Positions 1-5,705 of a stretch of DNA of 6,169 nt are shown here, piece by piece. Each line of letters begins with the position of its first letter. Position 1 is the stretch's first letter. Location: NCBI GenBank assembly GCA_015662815.1, contig DQTK01000123.1, positions 1 to 6,169 on the forward strand, written 5' to 3'. The notes below the pieces were generated by a model. That model worked only from the letters and a program-made list of their open reading frames with translations. It was not told the DNA's origin and made no database searches. This DNA is from Aquifex aeolicus (lineage in GTDB: Bacteria > Aquificota > Aquificia > Aquificales > Aquificaceae). A program made the position numbers and the translations under genes.

Positions 1-37
1 GAAATATGGATTACAAAAGCTGAATAAAATAAGTAAA

Positions 38-385
38 ATGCCTTGGATTATAAGGGTAAAAAGAAAGTTTAACGCAGCTCATTTTCTTACCGATTACCAT
101 GGTAGCCCTGAGCCATTACACGGACATACGTGGACTGTGGAGGTGTACCTCAAAGCTGATGAAATCGATAAAGGAGGAATGGGAATAGATTTCGTGGAGA
201 TAGATAAATATCTTAAAGAAATTCTCCCGGATTATAAGCTTCTGAACGAGGTCTTCGATTTCTCGCCCAGTGCGGAGAATGTAGCAAAATGGCTTTACGA
301 TAAGGTAAAAGAGAAGCATCCTTCCGTGGTAAAGGTGGTTGTTTGGGAAACGGAAGACTGTGGTGCAGAATACTACGAAAGCTAA
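38..385 (+). CDS. 6-pyruvoyl-tetrahydropterin synthase family protein, PTPS-III-like (COG0720)
   Basis: 115-aa protein of the small T-fold QueD/PTPS family. Visible family marks are FNAAH (zinc ligand H15), LHGH (zinc ligands H28 and H30), the IDF strand motif (D51-F52), PSAEN before a helix (residues 77-81), and WET (E104), which fits the substrate-anchoring Glu. The catalytic Cys of QueD (C-x3-HGH) is absent. Instead there is E25-P-L-HGH, the E-x2-HGH signature described for PTPS-III. Those enzymes turn 7,8-dihydroneopterin triphosphate into 6-hydroxymethyl-7,8-dihydropterin and so replace FolB in folate synthesis. The usual catalytic Asp-His pair reads D65-Y66, so His is replaced by Tyr. 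I infer a folate rather than queuosine role; QueD is less likely without Cys. ATG 38 gives the usual N-terminus; no strong Shine-Dalgarno is seen, and the frame is open to the window edge. pdxA follows after 16 bp. Confidence 0.85.
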   Translation: MPWIIRVKRKFNAAHFLTDYHGSPEPLHGHTWTVEVYLKADEIDKGGMGIDFVEIDKYLKEILPDYKLLNEVFDFSPSAENVAKWLYDKVKEKHPSVVKVVVWETEDCGAEYYES

Positions 386-401
386 TAAATTTAAAAATCT
401 T

Positions 402-1388
402 ATGAAAAAAATAGGAATCTCTTTAGGAGACCCTGCCGGTGTAGGTCCTGAGATTATACTTAAAATCTCAAAGCATTTTGTAAAAGATTTTGCCTACATA
501 ATATACGGAGAAGAGAAAACGCTAAAGGAAGCCCAAAATCTTACTGGTTTACATCTGGATTATGAAAAAGTTGAAAGGGTAGAAGATATAAAAGATAAAG
601 GTATATATATAATAGATTTAAATATATTAAAGGTGCCCGTTCCTGAACCCTCTCCCGCTTCCGGCAGGGCAGCAGTTGCATACCTTGCCAGAGCAACGGC
701 TGATGCTGTAAGAGGTAACATTCACGGAATATTGACTATGCCTATAAACAAATTCTGGGCAAAAAAAGCAGGTTTTCAATTCAACGGGCAGACTGAGTAC
801 CTCGCCAATGCTTCCGGTATAAAAGAATTTGCTATGATGATGTATTCTGAGGATATAAAAGTTGTTTTACTTACAACCCATATTCCTATTTCGGAAGTTC
901 CCCGAAGAATAACGAAAGAAAGTATTATTGAAAAAGTTCTATTAATAGATAGGGAGTATAAGAGGCTTTTTCACCGAAAACCTAAAATAAAGGTTCTCGG
1001 GCTTAATCCCCATGCGGGAGAAATGGGTGAGTTAGGTAGCGAGGAAATAGAAGAAATAACTCCTGCTATAGAGGAATTAAGAAATAAAGGAGTCTTTGTA
1101 GAGGGACCTATTGTCCCCGATATAGCTTTTATAAAAAGAGGAAGAGATGATGTATTCTTAGCTATGTATCATGACCAAGGACTTATCCCTTTTAAGTTGA
1201 TAGCTTTCGATAAGGGTGTGAATGTTACTCTTGGACTTCCCTTTATTAGAACTTCTCCTGACCATGGAACTGCTTACGATATAGCTTGGAAAAACCTTGC
1301 TAAGGAAAGTTCCTCATTGGAAGCCTTGAAGCTTATTGAGGAAGTATTGTCTTATAAAGAAGGTCATAATAATAAGGTGGAGAATTAA
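402..1388 (+). CDS. pdxA: 4-hydroxythreonine-4-phosphate dehydrogenase PdxA
   Basis: 328-aa cytoplasmic NAD-dependent dehydrogenase of the DXP-dependent vitamin B6 route. It oxidises 4-phosphohydroxy-L-threonine; decarboxylation follows, and PdxJ uses the product. Family motifs run in order: GDPAGVGPEI (9-18), TMPINK (112-117), GQTEYL (129-134), TTHIPISEVP (158-167, metal ligand H160), GLNPHAGEMGELGSEE (200-215, H204), AMYHDQG (254-260, H257) and RTSPDHGTAYDIA (283-295). All three metal-binding His are present. One departure is Q130, where the E. coli enzyme has a substrate-contacting His in GHTE. The reading frame is open upstream to TTG 339, inside the preceding gene, but ATG 402 gives the family length and N-terminus. 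No clear Shine-Dalgarno precedes it; translation may be coupled to the stop 16 bp upstream. The C-terminus is complete. Confidence 0.95.
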   Translation: MKKIGISLGDPAGVGPEIILKISKHFVKDFAYIIYGEEKTLKEAQNLTGLHLDYEKVERVEDIKDKGIYIIDLNILKVPVPEPSPASGRAAVAYLARATADAVRGNIHGILTMPINKFWAKKAGFQFNGQTEYLANASGIKEFAMMMYSEDIKVVLLTTHIPISEVPRRITKESIIEKVLLIDREYKRLFHRKPKIKVLGLNPHAGEMGELGSEEIEEITPAIEELRNKGVFVEGPIVPDIAFIKRGRDDVFLAMYHDQGLIPFKLIAFDKGVNVTLGLPFIRTSPDHGTAYDIAWKNLAKESSSLEALKLIEEVLSYKEGHNNKVEN

Positions 1389-1420
1389 TATTTTATTTTC
1401 AAAGTAATTGAGAATTGAGT

Positions 1421-1429
1421 AAAGGAGGT
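1421..1429 (+). promoter_or_regulatory. strong Shine-Dalgarno of the iscA-like gene
   Basis: AAAGGAGGT is a near-complete anti-16S match. It lies 7 nt before ATG 1437 but only 4 nt before the in-frame GTG at 1434, so it favours the ATG. It is the strongest ribosome binding site in the window. Confidence 0.8.
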
Positions 1430-1436
1430 AGGAGTG

Positions 1437-1787
1437 ATGCAAGAACAAACTCAACAATTTATTTTTAAAGTAACGGAGAAGGCTGTTGAGGAAATTAAAA
1501 AGGTAGCTCAAGAAAATAATATTGAAAATCCTATACTTAGAATCAGAGTAGTTCCCGGTGGATGTTCCGGATTCCAGTACGCTATGGGATTCGATGATAC
1601 CGTGGAAGAGGGAGACCACGTATTCGAATACGATGGCGTTAAAGTTGTAATAGATCCATTCTCCATGCCTTACGTTAACAGTGCGGAGCTTGACTACGTA
1701 GTAGACTTTATGGGTGGAGGATTTACTATAAGAAACCCCAACGCTATAGGAAGCTGTGGTTGCGGAAGTTCATTCTCTTGCGGCTAA
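1437..1787 (+). CDS. A-type iron-sulfur cluster carrier, IscA/ErpA family
   Basis: 116-aa HesB/IscA/ErpA-type protein that binds an Fe-S cluster (or iron) and passes it to apo-proteins in the cytoplasm. The three conserved Cys are visible: C43 in PGGCSGFQY, and C107 and C109 in GSCGCGSSFS near the C-terminus; an extra Cys, C115, lies just before the end. Length and the central FEYDGVKVVIDPFSMPYV segment are typical. From memory it is very close to the structurally and biochemically studied Aquifex aeolicus IscA-like protein. ATG 1437 is preferred over GTG 1434 because of Shine-Dalgarno spacing. It is the last gene of the plus-strand cluster, 48 bp after pdxA, and converges on uvrB with a 20-bp gap. 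IscA, ErpA and SufA subtypes cannot be separated reliably from sequence alone, so no symbol is given. Confidence 0.93.
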   Translation: MQEQTQQFIFKVTEKAVEEIKKVAQENNIENPILRIRVVPGGCSGFQYAMGFDDTVEEGDHVFEYDGVKVVIDPFSMPYVNSAELDYVVDFMGGGFTIRNPNAIGSCGCGSSFSCG

Positions 1788-1803
1788 GGGGGGCTGCTTT
1801 TTT
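1780..1803 (+). terminator. short intrinsic terminator of the plus-strand cluster
   Basis: GCGGC (1780-1784) pairs with GCTGC (1793-1797), including one G-U pair, around the 8-nt loop TAAGGGGG, followed directly by six T (1798-1803). The hairpin includes the last sense bases and the stop codon of the iscA-like gene. It is oriented only for plus-strand transcripts; no T-run follows it on the minus strand. The 5-bp stem is short for a hyperthermophile, so efficiency is uncertain. Confidence 0.45.
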
Positions 1804-1807
1804 CCTT

Positions 1808-3799
1808 TTATTCTAATCCCAATAGTTTCTTTAATTTCTTAATTTCATCCCTTGTTTTTGCCGCCTTTTCGAATTCCCAGTTCTGAGCATATTTCCACAT
1901 TTCCTTTTCGAGCTTTTCTATTTTCTTTATTATGTCTTCTTCTGATTTTATACCTTTCGGTATATCCGATGGGAGCTGGACGTAATCCAATTCCTCTATG
2001 GCAAGGAGATCTTTTACCGGTTTTTGAATAGATTTTGGGGTAATTCCATGTCTCCTGTTATACTCCTCTTGTATTTTTCTCCTCCTTAAGGTTTCCTCTA
2101 TAGCTTTTTCCATGGATTTTGTTATTCTGTCCGCGTAAAGTATTGCCTTACCATGAACATTTCTTGCAGCTCTTCCTATTGTCTGTATTAACGCTTGATA
2201 ACTCCTTAAAAACCCTTCCTTATCCGCTTCGAGAATTGCTACAAGTGAAACTTCGGGTAAATCTAAACCTTCCCTTAGAAGATTTACTCCGACAATTACA
2301 TCTATACTTCCTTCTCTTAGCTCTCTTATAAGTTGAGCTCTCTCTATGGCATCGAGGTCTGAGTGCATATACTTTGCTCTAATTTTTCTTTCCGCAAAGT
2401 AATCTGCTACTTCTTCTGCAAGCCTTTTTGTGGTTGTTAAAACCAAAGCCCTTTCTTTTCTCTTTTTTACTTCTTTGATTTCCTTAATTAAATCTTCCAG
2501 TTGATTTATCTTAGGACGTACTTCAACAACAGGGTCCAATAGTCCCGTCGGTCTTACTATTTGTTCCACAATATACCCTTTACTACGTTTTATCTCCCAT
2601 TCTCCCGGAGTAGCTGAAACGTAAATTACTTGATTTATCCTCTCTAGAAATTCTTCAAATTTAAGAGGTCTGTTGTCAAGAGCCGAGGGAAGCCTCCATC
2701 CGTATTCCACTAGTTTTTCTTTTCTACTTCTATCTCCGTTATACATAGCTCTAAACTGGGGGATGGTCATATGAGATTCATCTATTATGAGAAGGAAATC
2801 TTCTGGAAAATAATCAAGCAAGGTAAATGGAGGTTCCCCGGGCTTTCTTCCATCAAAGTATCTGGAGTAGTTTTCAATCCCTTTACAATAACCCATTTCC
2901 CTCATAATTTCAATGTCATACATAGTTCTCTGATAAAGTCTTTGAGCTTCAACTTCCCTACCCTGTTTTTTAAACCATCCGACTCTTTCTTCCAAATCTC
3001 TCTCTATCTGTTCGAGTGCTTGTTCTACGGTTGGGCTCGGTGCTATATAGTGAGATGCCGGAAACAGGGAAAAGGTTTCTACCTCCTTTATTACATGTCT
3101 GTTTAAAGCATCAATCAGAACAATCCTTTCTATTTCATCGTCCCAGAACTCAATTCTTACTACATAATCTTCCGTTTGTGAAGGGACAATTTCCACACAA
3201 TCACCTCTCACGGAAAAAGTTGCTCTCTTTAGAGCAAAATCGTTCCTTTGATACCCGAGTTCTATAAGTTTCCGCAGGAACTTACTCAAGTTAAGCCTTA
3301 TACCTTTCTCTAACTTTATTCTTAACTTTTCGTAATGTTCCGGTTTACCGAGTCCGTATATACAAGATACGGATGCTACAACTATTACATCTCTTCTTTC
3401 GAGAACAGATATAGTTGCAGAGTGTCTATATCTTTCTAAGGTTTCATTTATACTTGCATCTTTTTCTATATACAAATCCTTCTCCGGAATGTAGGCTTCA
3501 GGTTGATAGTAATCGTAGTAAGAGACAAAATATTCAACCGCATTCTCGGGAAAAAGCTCCTTGAATTCTCTGTATAGTTGTGCTGCAAGGATTTTATTAT
3601 GAACTACCACAAGGGTGGGCTTATTGTATCTGGCTATTACATTTGCAAGTGTAAAGGTTTTTCCGGTACCAGTAGCACCTAATAAAACTTGTTCCTTTAC
3701 CCCCCTTTCTAAGTTGTTTAAAAGTTGTTCTATCGCCTTTGGTTGGTCTCCTGCTGGTTTTAAGTCCGATATTAGCTTAAAGGAGTGAACTTTTTCCAT
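1808..3799 (-). CDS. uvrB: UvrABC excision nuclease subunit B
   Basis: 663-aa DNA-damage verification subunit of nucleotide excision repair. UvrA loads it on DNA, and it then recruits UvrC. Landmarks, numbered from ATG 3799: Walker A GATGTGKT (41-48); the beta-hairpin region YYDYYQPEAYIPEKD (94-108) that probes the damaged strand; DESH Walker B (340-343); SATP (395-398); RPTGLLDP (416-423); the helicase C-terminal ILEADKEGF; QTIGRAARN (539-547, motif VI); and a C-terminal UVR coiled-coil motif (about 624-659) that contacts UvrC. All key motifs are intact. The frame also allows TTG 3808, adding three residues; I prefer ATG because it gives the usual UvrB N-terminus. Neither start has a good Shine-Dalgarno, so coupling to the 87-aa gene ending at 3819 is likely. 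It is the last gene of the minus-strand group. Confidence 0.97.
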   Translation of the reverse strand: MEKVHSFKLISDLKPAGDQPKAIEQLLNNLERGVKEQVLLGATGTGKTFTLANVIARYNKPTLVVVHNKILAAQLYREFKELFPENAVEYFVSYYDYYQPEAYIPEKDLYIEKDASINETLERYRHSATISVLERRDVIVVASVSCIYGLGKPEHYEKLRIKLEKGIRLNLSKFLRKLIELGYQRNDFALKRATFSVRGDCVEIVPSQTEDYVVRIEFWDDEIERIVLIDALNRHVIKEVETFSLFPASHYIAPSPTVEQALEQIERDLEERVGWFKKQGREVEAQRLYQRTMYDIEIMREMGYCKGIENYSRYFDGRKPGEPPFTLLDYFPEDFLLIIDESHMTIPQFRAMYNGDRSRKEKLVEYGWRLPSALDNRPLKFEEFLERINQVIYVSATPGEWEIKRSKGYIVEQIVRPTGLLDPVVEVRPKINQLEDLIKEIKEVKKRKERALVLTTTKRLAEEVADYFAERKIRAKYMHSDLDAIERAQLIRELREGSIDVIVGVNLLREGLDLPEVSLVAILEADKEGFLRSYQALIQTIGRAARNVHGKAILYADRITKSMEKAIEETLRRRKIQEEYNRRHGITPKSIQKPVKDLLAIEELDYVQLPSDIPKGIKSEEDIIKKIEKLEKEMWKYAQNWEFEKAAKTRDEIKKLKKLLGLE

Positions 3800-3818
3800 A
3801 AGATTCAAAAATATTTCT

Positions 3819-4082
3819 TTAAAAGGTAAGTTCTTCGTCTGTCTCTCCGAGTATTTCTAAGTTTTTAATATGCTTTTTCATTCCTTCCAACGCTTCCATT
3901 AGTTCCTTTACTTTGTATGGGGTTACCAAAACAAATACTTCTCCCGTTCCCTTTTCTTTTGTTCTGGTAAGCGCATATCTGGGAAGAGCGTCTATTAATG
4001 AATTGAATAAACCTACTTCTTCAACAGGCATCCTTACTTTAATTACTCTTGCCTTTATCTCGTACTCTGAGTATTTTTGCAT
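3819..4082 (-). CDS. DUF4911-like small protein of unknown function
   Basis: 87-aa soluble protein with no signal peptide or membrane segment. The central part runs MPVEEVGLFNSLIDALPRYA, then LTRTKEKGTGEVFVLVTPYK, then a helix KELMEALEGMKKHI. This strand/helix pattern resembles, as I remember it, the DUF4911 family (about 80 aa, an ACT-like alpha/beta layout), but I know of no assigned function. A real gene is supported by AAAGGAG (4096-4090) 7 nt before ATG 4082, by its tight place between dnaX (18 bp from the frame-0 stop) and uvrB, and by ordinary amino-acid composition. Its first 44 nt overlap the -1 reading frame extending from dnaX, so dnaX slippage products would be translated across its start. 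It may serve mainly as a spacer or coupling gene within the operon; function unknown. Confidence 0.75.
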   Translation of the reverse strand: MQKYSEYEIKARVIKVRMPVEEVGLFNSLIDALPRYALTRTKEKGTGEVFVLVTPYKVKELMEALEGMKKHIKNLEILGETDEELTF

Positions 4083-4089
4083 TGAACAG

Positions 4090-4096
4090 CTCCTTT
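4090..4096 (-). promoter_or_regulatory. Shine-Dalgarno of the DUF4911-like gene
   Basis: AAAGGAG on the minus strand lies 7 nt before ATG 4082 and just after the frame-0 dnaX stop. It is the main evidence that the 87-aa frame is an independent gene and not a by-product of dnaX. Confidence 0.75.
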
Positions 4097-4099
4097 ACC

Positions 4100-4143
4100 T
4101 TCAGAACAGCTTCATCTTGTTCCGGTCTGAACTCTTTTTTTTT
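4100..4143 (-). promoter_or_regulatory. candidate dnaX slippage/frameshift site: A9 run plus possible stem-loop
   Basis: Nine consecutive A on the coding strand (4143-4135) are read GTA-AAA-AAA-AAG-AGT. This embeds A-AAA-AAG-AGT, the same phase as the E. coli dnaX slippery site. Downstream, TTCAGA (4131-4126) can pair with TCTGAA (4105-4100), extended by ACA (4120-4118) with TGT (4108-4106) across a CCGGA bulge; a competing hairpin is GGAACA/TGTTCT. The frame-0 stop TGA (4103-4101) lies in the stem. No Shine-Dalgarno-like stimulator is visible upstream. After a -1 shift the frame stays open to TAA at 4041-4039. Thermus thermophilus dnaX is known to use transcriptional slippage on an A9 run. 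Confidence 0.55.
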
Positions 4144-5531
4144 ACTTCTAACAGTTCATATTCAAGAAAGGGATACAGCTCTTTTAGTTTCTCAAATTCC
4201 TTTTTATAACTTTTGTAGTAGCTTAAATCAACCTTAATAACTATCTTTCCGTCTTTTTCTTCCTTTTCAGCATCCTCGATTAGTCTTCTTATAAGGGGTT
4301 TTTGTATAGAATTTATAATCTCTTCTATGTTTACCATAGGGGGTACTTCTTTTCCCCCGGGTGTTTTTTCTACGGTTTCCTCTTCCTTAGGTTTATCATT
4401 ATTCCCTTTTTGACTACTCTCTTTCCCGATAATCTTCCCGAGTTGAGAAATGGGAAGTATATCTTTTACTATTAAGCTCTTTATTACTGCAAGTTCATAA
4501 GCTCTTAAAGGTTCTCTCGTTCTCGCTTCTACTTTTCCTCTATTTATTAAATTCTCAACGTAAAGGAGTGCCTCTAAGGGGAATTCTTTAAACTCTTCGT
4601 AGTCTCTCCAGTTTTCTACTGTGAAACCGGGATTTTTTAAGCTTTTTACGAGGATAGCATTTCTTACTTCCTCTTCAAGCATTTCCCAAAACTTTCCTAG
4701 GTTATATCCTTTCTCGGCGAGCTCATTTAAAAACTTTATAGCTTCATCAACTTCTGAATTTAAAAGTAGCCTTAAAAATTTTCTTACTGTTTCCTGACTC
4801 AATATACCTAAGAAGTTCTCAACCACCTCTTTATTTACCTTTCCTTCACCGTATACACTTGCTTGGTCTAAAAGAGAAGCAGCATCCCTCATACACCCTT
4901 CTGAGGCATGGGTTAAAAGTTCAAGTGCCTTTTCTTCATACTCGATGTTTTCCTTTTCGCAAATTTTTTTAAGGTACTCAATAACTTTCTCCTTTGATAC
5001 CTTTGAGAAAATTATCCTTTGGCATCTGGAAAGTATGGTGGGGAGAATTTTATCATACTCGGTGGTACACAGAACAAAAACGGTATTTTGAGGTGGTTCT
5101 TCAAGGGTTTTAAGTAAGGCGTTGAAGGCCTCTTTCGTAAGCATATGGGCTTCATCGATAATATATACTTTGTATTTCCCTTTAATGGGTTTGTAATTTA
5201 CCGCTTCCTTTAGTGTTCTGATATCGTCTATACCTCTGTTTGAGGCAGCATCCATCTCTATAAGGTCCGGAAATATTCCCCTATCTATTTCCCTGCAATG
5301 TTCACATTCTCCGCAAGGTTCTCCTTCGGAAGGATTTTTACAGTTCAAAGCCTTTGCCAAAATCCGCGCTATGGTTGTTTTACCTACTCCTCTGGGACCT
5401 GCGAATAAATAAGCGTGGGCTACCCTGTTATTCCGAATAGCATTTTTTAAAATACGCACAGCTACATCCTGACCTATAACCTCCTTAAAGAATTTAGGTC
5501 TATACTTCCTTGCAAAAGGAATGTATACCAT
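4101..5531 (-). CDS. dnaX: DNA polymerase III subunit gamma/tau (clamp loader ATPase)
   Basis: 476-aa clamp-loader AAA+ ATPase that opens and loads the beta sliding clamp. Seen in order: RKYRP-F-EVIGQ start (8-21), Walker A GPRGVGKT (45-52), zinc module C64/C73/C76/C79, Walker B DEAH (126-129) with NALLKTLEEPP (137-147), arginine finger SRC (168-170), sensor-2 region GCMRDAASLLDQ (212-223), collar domain III to about 365, then a charged linker (365-400) and a short C-terminal alpha/beta region (400-460). It lacks the long tau domains IV-V of E. coli. ATG 5531 has AGAGGA (5542-5537) 5 nt upstream. It overlaps the preceding 43-codon frame by one base (TAATG). The annotated frame ends ten residues after KKK (464-466); a -1 shift at the A9 run would give a 497-aa product ending at 4039, whose tail VKELFNAKILRVRD looks more like a natural DnaX C-terminus. 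Confidence 0.97.
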   Translation of the reverse strand: MVYIPFARKYRPKFFKEVIGQDVAVRILKNAIRNNRVAHAYLFAGPRGVGKTTIARILAKALNCKNPSEGEPCGECEHCREIDRGIFPDLIEMDAASNRGIDDIRTLKEAVNYKPIKGKYKVYIIDEAHMLTKEAFNALLKTLEEPPQNTVFVLCTTEYDKILPTILSRCQRIIFSKVSKEKVIEYLKKICEKENIEYEEKALELLTHASEGCMRDAASLLDQASVYGEGKVNKEVVENFLGILSQETVRKFLRLLLNSEVDEAIKFLNELAEKGYNLGKFWEMLEEEVRNAILVKSLKNPGFTVENWRDYEEFKEFPLEALLYVENLINRGKVEARTREPLRAYELAVIKSLIVKDILPISQLGKIIGKESSQKGNNDKPKEEETVEKTPGGKEVPPMVNIEEIINSIQKPLIRRLIEDAEKEEKDGKIVIKVDLSYYKSYKKEFEKLKELYPFLEYELLEVKKKSSDRNKMKLF

Positions 5532-5662
5532 TAGTTTCCTCTTTTAATGTATTTTGTAATTTTTTCTTCCTGTACCATAAGAATTTGTTTCCTAACTTCC
5601 GTATCGTCAATGTTTTCTTCCTTAAGATTTTCCAAGCTTTCTATCAAAAACCGATATACCAT
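5531..5662 (-). CDS. small charged protein, 43 aa, upstream of and overlapping dnaX
   Basis: Short reading frame between the SRP RNA and dnaX. It starts at ATG 5662, four nt after GGGGGA (5672-5667), and ends with TAA at 5533-5531, whose last A is the first base of the dnaX ATG. The product begins MVYRFLIESLENLKEENIDD and ends KYIKRGN. It is rich in Glu/Lys/Ile with a hydrophobic-charged periodicity that suggests a single helix, and its composition is like that of the neighbouring proteins. I recognise no family. The TAATG overlap is typical of translational coupling. An alternative is a leader peptide or chance open frame: the start lies within a possible hairpin that could act as a terminator or mask the start. 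Confidence 0.5.
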   Translation of the reverse strand: MVYRFLIESLENLKEENIDDTEVRKQILMVQEEKITKYIKRGN

Positions 5663-5684
5663 ATTTTCCCCCGGAATTTATCGG
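5646..5684 (-). terminator. possible SRP RNA terminator, or start-masking hairpin for the 43-aa gene
   Basis: On the minus strand CCGATA (5684-5679) pairs perfectly with TATCGG (5656-5651), followed by five T (5650-5646). A CC/GG pair may form inside (5674-5673 with 5660-5659). The loop is long (22 nt) and contains the GGGGGA ribosome site and ATG of the 43-aa frame. It could end the SRP transcript, attenuate read-through into dnaX, or hide the small gene's start. The stem is AT-rich for a hyperthermophile, so strong termination is doubtful. Confidence 0.4.
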
Positions 5685-5705
5685 CGGTAGTTATCCAAGA
5701 ATGGA

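Noticed and set aside
1..27. Tail of an upstream gene (frames ending ...NMDYKS at 23 or ...WITKAE at 27)
   Set aside because: Only seven or eight codons are visible and two frames are equally possible; nothing identifies the gene.
339..401. Longer PdxA start at TTG 339
   Set aside because: The extra 21 residues are the preceding gene read in another frame and have no PdxA counterpart; ATG 402 gives the family N-terminus.
1408..1419. Tandem TTGAGA/TTGAG repeat before the iscA-like gene as a promoter -35
   Set aside because: No -10 at suitable distance; the downstream bases are the Shine-Dalgarno and start codon.
2119..3267. Several plus-strand open frames of 70-111 codons opposite uvrB
   Set aside because: All are antisense shadows of a fully conserved uvrB, with no ribosome sites or recognisable domains.
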